NCBI GenBank assembly: GCA_023091665.1
Contig: JALJCQ010000009.1
Coordinates: 2,232,001 to 2,296,000, forward strand
Direction: 5' to 3'
Length of the DNA stretch: 64,000 nucleotides
Origin: Pythium myriotylum
Lineage: Eukaryota > Oomycota > Peronosporomycetes > Pythiales > Pythiaceae
Shown here: positions 52,938-62,988 of the stretch, piece after piece
How the letters are laid out: each line of letters begins with the position of its first letter
Numbering within the stretch: the stretch's first letter is position 1
Program-made: the position numbers and the translations under genes
Notes under the pieces: model-generated
Database searches by the model: none
The model's input: only the letters and a program-made list of their open reading frames with translations
Told to the model about the DNA's origin: nothing

Positions 52938-54308
52938 ATTCTCTATGCAGCAGGCACCGCCTGGCTTGATTCTACATCGACCATTTTTCATGACATCCTT
53001 GCCAACTCACTCCCCACTCACTCCCTTTGCCCCACCCCGCCCAGCACCAACTACCACGCATCTCTCACACTCTCCCCCCACGTGCGCAATCGGTTGCGCC
53101 TCTCGCTTTTGTTTTTGTTTTTGTTTTTGTTTTTGTTTTTGTTTTTGTTTTCGTTTCGTTTTGTTTCGTTTTGTTTTGTTTTGTTTTGTTTTATTTGCTT
53201 GTTTGTTTGTTTGTTTGTTTATGTTTCCGCTATCGCTTCCGATTCCACTTCTCCCGCCTTGTTTCTTCCTCGGTTGTTTCACTGCTTCTTCTTTTCCTCA
53301 GCACACCACCGTGGTTCCCGTGACATCAGGGTCTGCGCCGCGCACCTCTTGAACGATAGCACTCCAATCTGCAACGAAGCCGTTCGCGTCTGCTTTCTCT
53401 CACGCAGAGATCGAGAAGCTCTCTTTAGCTTGGTGGGTGTATCACGGCCACAACATCCACGGCTAAATACGCCTTCTGATAAACGTGGCTAGAGAGGTGG
53501 GCTGGGACAGTGAGGTAAAGTCAAGACGGATGCGACTGCATAATCGCGCAGGATGTTTCGTGGTGGTGTGGCCTCCGTCGGAGGTTACAAGCTACAGTAT
53601 ACTTCGTCTTCTGTGCTACAACTGGTGCACGGCACTCCGGGTTGTTGAGACTTCACAATTCATCATCTCTCCACCCCCACTGCAGACAGAAAACGACGAG
53701 ACCTGGAAGCGCACGTGTTTCTTCGCACTCTCTCTACGGCTTCCATGCCGTGACAGTTCGTGGCAGTACGTGGCGTACACCGTTGTCGATGTCTTCGGGC
53801 TTCGGGCGGCCCACTCTCTCGACTCGATCTCGAACGTCCACGCCATTCCCTTCCACACAGAGATGATGACTGTCATGAAACAGCACAATCGCAGTCAGGC
53901 GCGCTCAACTCCCACACGAAGCTCTACATCTGGCCCCACGCCAGTGCCTCCATGCGTATAGTTTGTTTGTCTGTGCGAGCGCAGTGCCTTGCTCACCATC
54001 GCAGCCATACCCACCACCCGTTTGCACCACACGCGCCCGTCGATATAGACTGTCCGGCGGTATAGAATACACGGCGCGTACCCGCCACCTCGTCGACGCT
54101 AAGCGTCGCAGCTCTGTATGTAGCACCATCGAGTAGACCGTTTTCGTGTCTTCAATATCTCCAGGCCTTACAGGGGGTCTTTGTGTGTGTGTGCGAGAAA
54201 GAGAGGGAGAGAGAGAGAAAGAGAGAGAGGGAGAGAGAGAGAGAGAGGGAGAGAGAGAGAGAGGGAAAGAGAGAGGGAGAGAGAGAGAGAAGGAGAGAGA
54301 TGGGGGGG

Positions 54309-54947
54309 ATCCACTCGCGACCACAGGACATAGTCCCCGACACTAAAGTTCTCGAGCGTGCCCTTCTTCGAGGCCATCTGATACAAACGTGTCTTCTCCT
54401 TGCGGTCGTCGACCTCCTCGTGCATGGCCTCTAGGCTCTCTCGGAGCATCTCCGGTTCCTCGTGGACTTTTGTCATGTCGATCTTCACAAGCTTCGCCCT
54501 GCCGTTGCTCTCCGGCGGGAGCATCATAGTGTCGAGCGCAGTCGTTGTCTGCAATCCAGTGAACAACTCAACCGGCGCTCTGTTGCCTAGCAAACGCACA
54601 GGTGTTTGGTTGAGGTTCGATTGTACCAGCGGAAGCAAGAGCTCCCAGCTCTTAGTGTCCAAATGGTACTCCAATAGCAGCACCCGAGTCACCCGCAGAA
54701 TGTCTCTGTTGAGACGCTCTACAGTCCCGTTGACCCAAGGTGTGTACACTGGAACAAACGTGTGTAGTGACTTGAGGCGGTCACGCAGCTCGTCGAGTAG
54801 CTGTGTGGTGAAGCGGCTTGAGGTTTTGAGGTGCGTCCAGACTTGACGCACCTCCCTCAACATTCGGTCGACATCAAGACCATCCATCAGTCTGCAATGG
54901 CAAGATTGAGGGTAACGAGCTCCACACGCCGAATTCGTCACATCCAA
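54309..54947 (-). mobile_element. Ty3/Gypsy integrase C-terminal half, truncated by the array
   Basis: The minus-strand frame encodes the part of the integrase core with the catalytic Glu (YTPWVNGTVERLNRDIL), the following helices (SWELLLPLVQSNLNQTPVRL), the GNRAPVELFTGL segment and a C-terminal stretch ending in NFSVGDYVLWSRVD. The frame then runs straight into GA-tract sequence of the array (read as Ser-Leu repeats). The chromodomain expected next is missing. It is the 3' part of the element whose RT lies at 57067-57669. Confidence 0.85.
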
Positions 54948-55780
54948 GACATCCCCAGATGCGTACGCACGCGACGCACGTGACGATTATGTCCCAGCAC
55001 CTGGGACGTGGCCCAGAGGCTGGATCGTCATTGAGGCCCTGAGCGGTCTGATACAGTAGGAACAGATCTGAGGAACCTGAGTAGTATCAGACTCAGTAGG
55101 TGGGTGATCAGCACCTGATTACGTAGCTGGGTGATTACCCGATGCCAGTGCAGAGACAGGGCAGGTGCGGTATAGGGTAGGCAGTCACGTAGGCATCTGA
55201 CTCTCTGGGTCAGGTATTCGGTTGTTGGAAAATAAAACTCTGGAATTTGCTGCCAAGCACTCAAGCCCCTCAAGTAAGGACTTCGAGTCCAGAAGTCACA
55301 AGACCCGTCGCCGCAGGAGGCGACGCTAAAACCTCCGGGTGCGTCTCGACAAGGCGCACCTGACGACCGTATTCCGACCGAAGCGCGTGTGGCTGCTGCT
55401 GCCCACGCGTATCGAGAGACCTAAGAGCAGGGGAAGACCAGCACCAGGTGCTGTGACCGCCGGACGAGGAGCGTCCCGTCCCCCCGCGCATCCGGGCCAC
55501 CAGCCAGCTTCTGGTGACGATCGGCTCTGCGCTTCCCCGTCGCACGCAGCACGTGACCAGCGATCCACGTGCTGTGCCAAGGCGACAAACCAGCGGGCTT
55601 CACGACCCCGTTGGCCAAGACCCCCCGGACTTCAAGCCGAAGTGCCTGCGGTTCACCCCATCAGCGACTTTGACAGCGGGGTGTTAACGTCAGCAGCGAC
55701 CGACCAGCCCAAAGAGTCTGTGTGGACCCGTGTGCGGCACCTGCTTCGCCCTCGCTGAGCGGCAGGTTTTGCCCCCACGC
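54948..55780. mobile_element. Insertion of about 0.8 kb within Ty3 integrase, possibly LTR-like
   Basis: Integrase sequence stops near 54947 and resumes near 55780 (a degenerate SDNGSHF segment), so roughly 830 bases are inserted or scrambled. The insert contains an AATAAA-like signal near 55232 and repeats of short motifs (CAGCACCTG, GGGTGATTAC near 55085-55145), as an LTR might. The exact ends and family are unresolved. Confidence 0.35.
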
Positions 55781-56420
55781 CTTCACCACAGCTGGTTCAT
55801 AAAATGTGACCCATTATCTGATATTCACTTCTTAGGCATGCCAGATCGTTTCGCCCTGTCAAGCTCAGCAGTGGCAGTCACCAAACTCGTGGGCGAGTCA
55901 CATGCAATGAGTTCGCAGAAGTGCGTCAGTTCATCCTTGAGTACAAGAGTGTAGCGCGTTGTGCCGTGGAATCACCCATAAACAAGAAATCAAAGTGCAG
56001 AACTTCATTGCGTTGTGCTGGCTCTCGCGGGTGTGACCATGGTCGCTGGATCACCAACCCGCCCTTCACGTGCTTACACAACAGGCACAGGGACACGAAG
56101 GCCTTCACGTGATCCGCGAGCTTTGTATGTAGTAGTTCTAGTGTAAATGAGTCACCATCACGTCTGCACCACGGTGCGCCTTGACGCCGCAACGCGACAC
56201 GATCAGAATCCGCTGAAGTAGTTCCTTGGCTTGGGTTGGCACCCACACCTTCCCCTCCAGCAGAAGGAGGCCACCCTCGGACGCAATGGCGCCGCACGGC
56301 GCGTGCCGGCGTAAGCGGCCTTGAGCGGCGCGGGCCTGCTCGGTGTCGGGCTAGACAAGCTCAGCATCTTGGAGTGGGTGAGGCGTGAGATGGACGCAGA
56401 GGCTCGCGTCCGTACTGCTT
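55781..56420 (-). mobile_element. Ty3/Gypsy integrase N-terminal part, decayed
   Basis: The minus-strand frame at 55926-56297 contains the Cys pair of the integrase zinc finger (SLCLLCKHVKGG) and the first catalytic Asp region (EVLHFDFLFMG). Downstream, in shifted frames, comes a helix (CELIACDSPTSLVTATAELD) and then a stop before the second Asp region. Several frameshifts show it is inactive. Confidence 0.7.
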
Positions 56421-57101
56421 TCACACACGATGTCGCTGTGTCTGGGGCGTGCCCAAGTCCGCGCAGACGTTATCGCTGCCTTTGACATGCTCAATCTTAT
56501 AACGGTAGTCGGCGAGGATGAGAGACCAACGCTGTAGCTTCCCACGGACGTGCTTCCGCACCTCAGACGATGGGCAAAACACCTGGATCAAATTGGAGTG
56601 GTCACAGAAGAGCTTAAAGCCAGATGGGCGCAGGAGCGAATATTCGAGGTCATTCGCAGCCCTCACGATAGGGTAACCCTCTTTCTCACCAATCGACCAG
56701 TGCAGTTGGGCGCTTTTAAACATGCCGCCCTTGCACATCACTAACTCATGCTCTTGCTAAACGAGCGACTTCGCCGGGTCCCACTGGGTCACTTGGCTAA
56801 CAATCACCGACCATCCGCGGTCCGATGCATCCGTGCATACGCAAACAGTAGCGTCGTCACTAGGGAAGGCCAACTTGGTCGAGCGAGCCAAGCAGTCCAC
56901 GAACTCCCTGTACTTGGCCGCCTCCTCTGCTGTCCACTCGATGCTGATGCCTTCGGCGAATCTCTGCTTGCGGCTACGCCCCGCAAACGCAGCGTCCAGC
57001 TTGGCCTGCAAGGGAGCGGCGTGCAGCGCATAGTCTACAATTGTCTCCCGTAGCCAATTTGCAGCGCACAGGAACACCATCACCATCAAGCAATCTCCCA
57101 C
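56421..57101 (-). mobile_element. Ty3/Gypsy RNase H, decayed
   Basis: Two frames split one RNase H. 56757-57101 carries the connection domain (NWLRETIVDYALHAAPLQAKL) and CVCTDASDRGWSVIV with the first catalytic Asp. 56421-56741 carries LHWSIGEKEGYPIVRA and IEHVKGSDNVCADLG. A stop at 56757 separates them. Confidence 0.8.
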
Positions 57102-57669
57102 ACCAGTTCACTTCACGACTGTACAAGCAGCTCTTGTTGGCGTTGAGCTTGAGACGGTACTCGCGCAGTCGAAGGAAGAACTTGCGGAAAACCTCCATGA
57201 ACTCCTCGGCAGTCTTTGCGAATATCACAATGTCGTCCACCCAGACTAACAAGTTGTCATAGAGCATATCACGGAACACCTCCTGTATTTGGTTTTGGAA
57301 GTGGATCGGAGAGTCAGTGGCACCCTGTAGCACCCGCAATGGAGTGTACACAGTGTCATGAGTCATGAAGCTGAAGATCTCTCTAGCCTCGTCATGCAGC
57401 AAAAGCTGCCAGAAGCCTCTAAACAAGTCGAATTGGGCAAAGAATCGAGCGTCCTTGATCTTCATCATGATCACTAAGAGGTTTGGCATAGCACCGGCGA
57501 TGTGAATTGTCTGAGTATTTGCTGGTCGATAGTCAGGGGTAATGCGATACTCCTCAGTGGGGCCCTTTTTGCGAGTGGCTATGACCGGGCATGCCCACAG
57601 GCTTTGGTTGTTAGAGCATGACCACCGATTGGCTCTATCCAGGGTCCCAAACCATCGCATTGAGACCAA
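57067..57669 (-). mobile_element. Ty3/Gypsy reverse transcriptase, second element
   Basis: It encodes ITPDYRPANTQTIHI, FDLFRGFWQLLL, VLQGATDSPIHFQNQ and the active site WVDDIVIF, then the thumb (EYRLKLNANKSCLYSREV). It differs clearly in sequence from the RT at 29411-30175 but has the same layout, so it is a different chromovirus lineage or an old copy. The 5' boundary is near 57670, with no protease or gag adjacent. Confidence 0.85.
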
Positions 57670-57818
57670 ATTTTTAGGATGAAACCAGAATCACGAATCT
57701 TTCAACCACCCATTAGACCTCGTGCAGGATTTGCGGCTCATTTTTAGCCAATCACAGTGACGGATCGGGGAACAGGAAAGAGAACGCTTCCGAAAAGGAA
57801 AACCCAAGAGGACGAATA

Positions 57819-59261
57819 ATGGACTGGTTGTCAGGAGAGGAGCGCGTGGGACCGTCAAAGAGCGGTAGGAACTCCCGTGTAAGCAAGGAAATCGACAAAG
57901 AACAATTGGGAGTGATTCACGCGGCATTGACAAAGACTGGGGTTATACTCGCTCGTGGTCCCTACGGCTGTGGGAAAACGACCGTGATCACGAAGTTAGT
58001 GGCTGATTATCGCGCCGCGTATCCAGATGAGCGAATGGGAATTGTTTCGGAAACTCATACGGCGATTGACGAGGACTTGCGTCGATTGGTTGATCAAAAA
58101 ATCGTATCGAGAGGAGAATTGATCCGGCTGGGTGAGGCGAAAGATCAAGAATCTATGACAACAACGTACGCGCCGTTCTACATGACAGAGATCCTCAAAT
58201 CATTGCGAGAGGATTGCATCCAGCGGGGGTATAATCGAGAGGACCTGCGAGATGCTCTTGACAAGGAGGAGGGTCGCATTTTACGAAACACGTCAGTGAT
58301 TGTATCAACGCTTGCGCAGATTGGAAGAACTCCCTATGATGTTATGGGATTTGACTTAGTGATCAATGATGAAGGTGCTCAGACGCTAGAGAGTGCGCTG
58401 ATCCAGGCACTCCGTCGACGTACGAAGACTGGTGTCATCGTTGGAGACACCAACTAGCTGCTGCCGTATCTGGCTATCGATGAGCGAGAGCGCGAACAGT
58501 TCACGGATGGAGATCGACGCCATAAACTCGCGTGGTCAGTGTCACACGCGATGATGCATGCCCACAGTCAAAGGGCACAAAAGTCAGTCTTCCCTGGTAT
58601 TACGATGACCGCTGAGTTTCGCAGCCACCCTCGGATAACTGCATTCGTACAGTCATTTTACGATTATTCGTTGAGAGATCGCGCACACTGTTCGGAAGAT
58701 TACCTGTGTGATGTCGTCATGCCGTCTATGATTGTCGGTCGAGGAAATAGATTAACGGGAGCAGCGGAGCGGACCCCGACAACGACAGACAAAGAACGAG
58801 TGTGTTGGATAAACCCAGTGAATCGGCGCTCCAATACGACACGAGGGATGAGATTGCCGAACGACATATAGGCTGTGGCGGTGGTGATATTGCTCTTGAA
58901 GATAATGAGAGCACTCAAGCTACGGCAGTTGCACAAGTAGGTGCTCGTGATTAGTCCATACGCCAGCCAAGTAAGTTTGATGAAGAGGGCTATTAAGCCA
59001 CTGAAGAAGTTGCTCTCCCAATCGCTTGATGTACTTGTCGCGACAACTGATTCGAGTCAAGGACGAGAAGCGAACATAACGCTAGTGTCCATGGTTAGAG
59101 ACGGCGTACTCGGCTTCCTGCAAGATTATCCCGCCCGATCGTTAGTATCGCTCAGTCGCTCACGAGATTACCTGTTTGTGATTGCTTCGAGAGATGCATT
59201 CTCACGTGACGAAACCTGGGAGAAGTTGATCACGAAAGCCGAGCGTATGAAGGTGCCGTGA
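57819..59261 (+). pseudogene. UPF1-like superfamily 1 helicase pseudogene
   Basis: SF1 helicase motifs appear in order. These are Walker A GPYGCGKTT, motif Ia-like ETHTAID, motif II INDEGAQTLES, VIVGDTN at motif III, then EFRSHPRITAFVQSFY, VISPYASQVSLMKRAI, TDSSQGREANITLVSMVR and motif VI SLSRSRDYLFVIAS. The frame is broken by TAG at 58455-58457, exactly where the motif III Gln belongs (CAG would need one base). It is broken again near 58861-58940, where the frame shifts before the C-terminal RecA domain. The intact relatives unwind RNA or RNA-DNA; here the source could be a host gene duplicate or mobile-element cargo. It begins about 150 bases beyond the end of the Ty3 RT. Confidence 0.8.
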
Positions 59262-59806
59262 TTCGAGCCAACATGGACGCAAGGCGAAGCGGCCCGGTTG
59301 CTCATGGATGTCGGAGGATTGCTTAGTGTGGTGGGCATGTAGTTGGTGATGCCCATGATGTTGGAGACAAGGGTGACTATACGATCAGGATGAGAATATT
59401 GGGTGTTCGCTTATCCCGCTACGCTGAAGCTTCACACGGGGCGGCTATGGTGAAGTGGCGTGGAAAATCTCCAAGTTCGCTGTGGTCAAGAACGTGGAGA
59501 GTCTCCAAGTTCAGAGGATTCGACCAGTCAGTTAGCAGTTTTAGTATCGAAAAAGAATGAATAAAAACAGTAGGTAGTAGGATCGTGGGCCTGATTAGAG
59601 GATCCGCGAGCAGCAGAGAATAATACACAAAAACAGTAGGTGTAGGGTGGCAGGCCTGAATAGAGGCTTGCCATTGAAGTAGGAAAAACCCAATAACCCG
59701 GGGGAGAGGGTGAGAACGACTCTCAGCCTCCCATCCGGGAAGTCAGTACAGAAAATTCCCCCTTCGACAAGACCGTTTCCAGTTGTATCGAACTCCTTTC
59801 TAGTCA
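59262..59806. repeat. Non-coding stretch with a short direct duplication
   Basis: No gene. The segment at 59563-59603 (AAAACAGTAGGT, GGGCCTGATTAGAGG) is repeated with changes at 59629-59671. The following sequence (59680-59810) may belong to the next mobile element. Confidence 0.45.
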
Positions 59807-60385
59807 GTGAAACAGCTTACAGTTTGTATCAGGAAGTCGGATTCGACCAGTAGGACAGGAATTTGTCTGAGCCTGGGTGGTCTCGCCCGCGCCGACATCG
59901 GGCCAACCCCAAAGCATTCTCTTCTTCTCCAAGTGCACTCTCGTTACCTCTGGGTAAGTGAGGACCCGTTGAATTGGCGTATTGGAGTTTCGGACGTCCA
60001 CTTCGAAGAATCAGTGATATCTCGAAGTTCAAGTCTAATTCCAAGTAAAATTTGTTGCCGTCGGTGGTTCAAAGCGAGTTACGTACGCCAACTTTCTCCA
60101 TTTTCAACCTACTACGTGACAGATGCTATGCACCAAGTTGTGATCGGGTGCATCATTCTCCACAACATTATTGTGGAGGATGAGCTTCCGGACAGCGCGT
60201 ACACCAACGAGTATTTGTTCGAAGACGGTTGGGTGAGCGAGGCACCAATAACTAGGGTAGACGCAGATGTCGTTGAGTTGATTGTCGACGAGCTACGAAT
60301 AATCGAGGACAAAGACGTACACTACGAGTTGAAGAATGATTTGATAGAGCACGTGTGGTGCATTTATGGCGAACGGGACGACTAG
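59807..60385 (+). pseudogene. PIF/Harbinger-type transposase C-terminal remnant
   Basis: The second half of the frame shows the C-terminal signature of plant-type Harbinger transposases: HQVVIGCIILHNIIVEDE (the conserved cIILHNmIvEde box), then HYELKNDLIEHVW close to the stop. The first half has no DDE motifs and seems scrambled, so only the tail survives. Confidence 0.6.
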
Positions 60386-60893
60386 TCAAAAAGGCTGAGG
60401 CTACCGCCAGTATATGAGAAGGAGAAGAATCGACCTTACCGCCAGTGTATGCCAGTATATGTGCACATGCATCACTTGATGACAGTTTTAGGGTGGGCAT
60501 AGGATGGACATCGGAGGAAGAGTGCTGGTCAAGTTTTTCGAGAAAAAATGTCTACAAACGGGTGTGACTCCTGTGAGGGAATCGCCAGGAGTCCATGTAC
60601 TGGCGTATACTACTTCGGATATTGTATATACTGGAACATGTCTTGGTGGTGAGAAAACAGTATGTACTGACGTGTACTGCTAGACGATGGTAGATGCTAC
60701 GTGTTGAGAGCCTGGGCAAGATAGCGATAGCGGAAGAACGTAGCCGCTGACTCGTCGTCATACTTGTCCCCGCATAGATCATGTAACTGTAGCTCAAGAA
60801 ACATCAACGAAAATACCCCACAGTTGTAGCTCTCAAGCTGTTGGATATCTACAACTCAGAAGTGTGAGAATCGTCGAAGGACGAACTATGCCC
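60386..60893. repeat. Region with CCAGTRTATG-type decamers
   Basis: No supported gene. The motif CCAGTATATG/CCAGTGTATG and its complement (TACTGGCGTATAC, ATATACTGGAACATG) occur several times between 60407 and 60690. The same decamer family fills the intron at 63765-63849. The left end of the Mutator-like element probably lies here. Confidence 0.5.
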
Positions 60894-61931
60894 TCATAAC
60901 GCACCTCGGAAACTTTGAATCGTCCTGATCTCAATCCTGAGCGACGGTAAGAGAGCGTCGCAGATGGACTTGACGTGCTGCTTCAGCTGGGGGACGTACT
61001 GTTGGAGGGGGTCGAACACCTTTACGACAACGTCGGGCTTTTGCATGTCGATAACTGCGCTGCACCAGTGCTTCTCCACCTCCATGTGCACCACGAACAT
61101 GAAGATCTTTCCTAGAGGATCGTTGAAGACACCGGACTTAATCATGACGTCTTTGAGCTTGCTGTCGAACGGGAACATGGTCCAATGAGGAGACAAAAAC
61201 TCGACTTGGTCCAAGTGGTGTTGTCGAATAAACCACATTACGGCGCTCATACATGTGTCGTCGACCTGCCGATCACACGCGAATTGCAAGTACGCCGCAT
61301 TTTTGTCGACTAGACTGAGGCTCTTCACGGCTTTCACTACCTTGTTCGGGTTGGCGTCTTCGAGGTCTATGAAGGTGTCGTCCGGAACAAAGCTCTTCAA
61401 CAACGTAGGGAGATCTTGTAGCCACGAAACAGTCTCGTCTACTTTTTCGAACAGAGGCATGAGGTTGTGCCACTGGCGCATATCCTGCAGCATATCGCGG
61501 GTATAAGTCGTCTTTCGGTACGTGAGCCGTAAGTCACGAGCCTTGGCTGGTGATCCCCGCTCTGATGTGTGTTGATTCTGGACGTGCGCACAGTCTTCGA
61601 TCATCTTCGAAATCACGGATGTTGGTAGAATCTTCGTAATCTGCCGTGAGTGGGTAGTTGCCAGCCTTGGGTTGATAACCACCTTGGGCTTTGACTTCGC
61701 TTTGGACTCATCAGACACGACCAGATTGCGGAACGTCTCTGCACAAGCCGCGTAGGTTATTCCTCCGCCGTCGGCGTGTAGGATTGCCGAGACAGCCTCA
61801 AGAGTTCCTAGTGAACCTTGGCTAAAGTCCTCAACTCGCTTGTCTGTCTCGCGGATCGCCTTCGACTTGGCACTTCTTTTTGGTCCCTTGTTTGTCTTTG
61901 GGCGGCCTCGGCGGAGCGTTGTGGCGATCAC
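60894..61931 (-). mobile_element. Mutator-like element: Ulp1/C48-protease-like region, 345 codons
   Basis: The frame starts with a basic AT-hook-like stretch (RRGRPKTNKGPKRSAK). Its C-terminal third resembles cysteine proteases of the Ulp1/SENP (C48) class: HWCSAVIDMQ with the candidate catalytic His, and VVKVFDPLQ with the Asp. The frame ends right after RTIQSFRGAL, where the Gln and Cys of the active site would be expected, so the protease is truncated or frameshifted. C48-like domains in Mutator-like elements are known from plant Kaonashi (KI) MULEs. The only upstream start in frame is a GTG, next to the stop of the preceding frame. Confidence 0.6.
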
Positions 61932-62644
61932 GAATGGGGGTTAGACACGTTATCGTTGGAGTTTGGAGAATCATTGTGCACAGTAGCAGAGTCAGCCTCA
62001 GCGCTGTCATCATCGTCCGAGGATCCGTTAATCTCAACCACGTCTTCATTCTCGCGCGGGGGTCTCTCGAAGACGTCCGCACTCAAGTAATCGATGACAG
62101 GCACATCAGCAACTTGATATTCACCGACAGACGCGCCCTCATTATCATCCTCATCGTCATTGTGTTCTTCGTTGTGGGTGCTCGCACCTGGTTCTTCACC
62201 GCCAGCATCCTTATCCCCTTGTGTGGCATCAACCCCCACCGATTCGTGTCCGACCGGAGCGAGACTCGATGCCTCACTGGCAGATACTGTCTGTTCACTG
62301 GCGGATACTGTCTGTTCACTGGCGGATACTGTCTGTTCACTGGCGGATACTGTCTGTTCACTGGCGGATACTGTCTGTTCACTGGCGGGTACACTGGCGG
62401 GTACTGGCACTGGTATCTCCAGTTCTGGCAGCTTGCCTGTCTTGAGCAGCAGTTTTGACGCGATGATATAGTTGTAGGCTTGATCGAATTGCGGCATTCC
62501 AAAGGATGAAGCGACGTCGGCAAATTCCAAGCACACTGTGCGAAGCCTGCGGAGCTTTTCGTCCCTTGAGAGCGTCCTACTCGTGGTTGCTGCTTCGGCG
62601 CGTACAACCGCATATGCAGCTCGCCCTGGTGTGTCGATGAACAC
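61928..62644 (-). mobile_element. Mutator-like element: linker region with SEQTVSA repeats
   Basis: 238 codons: a helical start (TLSRDEKLRRLRTVCLEFADV), five in-frame 7-residue repeats (consensus SEQTVSA), then a highly acidic tail. It is one frame away from the SWIM-finger frame at its upstream end and from the protease frame at its downstream end, so it belongs to the same broken gene or genes. Confidence 0.55.
62276..62380. repeat. 21-bp minisatellite, five copies
   Basis: Five head-to-tail 21-bp units, the first with one difference, followed by two shortened 12-bp units. The period is a multiple of three and keeps the frame of the acidic linker protein open. Confidence 0.95.
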
Positions 62645-62988
62645 TTCATCAACACCTTGAGCTTCCAGCTGTCGTTGATGCTCTTGAACGGAATTACTGG
62701 CACCTTGCCCAAAGCCTTACAAATGTATAGAACGTGCCGGCACGGCAGCAGCTGAGTCATCGCGAACATACACGAGCAGGTCCACGCCACACTGTTCACA
62801 AGAAATCCCACGCGAACGTCCCCCGCCCTGGCTGAGAAAAGTTCGTACTCTTCATCGTCGTCCTCAACCTCTGCCGAGTCTCCTGTATCACTTTGTGTAT
62901 GTTCACCACGCGTACCTTCGCTGAGCTCGGCGGTGCGCTTCGCGGTTGCTGCAGCGTCGTACTCAATATGCAACAGTGGGGCGCACAC
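62645..62988 (-). mobile_element. Mutator-like element: SWIM zinc finger region
   Basis: This frame, one shift away from the transposase core, encodes an acidic linker and VNSVAWTCSCMFAMTQLLPC followed by RH, a C-x-C-x9-C-x-H SWIM finger, the usual C-terminal module of MuDR-type transposases. The helix LYICKALGKVPVIPF follows. The frameshift to the core lies around 62988-63000. Confidence 0.7.

Larger units (their letters stand above)
37901..54308 (+). repeat. Tandem array of tRNA-Ser(UGA)-bearing units, 11 full copies plus a 257-bp partial
   Basis: Unit length, measured tRNA to tRNA, is 1528, 1453, 1453, 1453, 1460, 1459, 1458, 1459, 1476 and 1477 bp. Each unit holds, in order: about 110 bases of unique sequence, a GTGTG run, a variable (GA)n tract, about 90 bases, the tRNA gene, a C-rich stretch, a hairpin (38408-38423 in unit 1), variable (TTTTTG)n, CGTTT and (TTTG)n tracts, and about 870 bases of unique sequence. 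Units are nearly identical outside the tracts but carry markers. CACAGC/CACAAC near 38821 is A in units 6, 7, 8 and 11. An extra CGTTT is present in units 5 and 7, and a 3-base deletion in unit 9 (near 50336). Unit 1 and the last partial unit are the most divergent. Confidence 0.97.

Noticed and set aside
37901..54308. The array as a CRISPR or an assembly artefact
   Set aside because: Units are 1.45 kb without a repeat-spacer pattern, so it is not CRISPR. The units carry private variants and different tract lengths, which argues against simple duplication by the assembler, though long reads should confirm the copy number.
55280..55300. B-box-like GGACTTCGAGTCC as part of a tRNA or SINE
   Set aside because: The surrounding bases do not fold into a T arm with a 7-base loop and no A box lies upstream.
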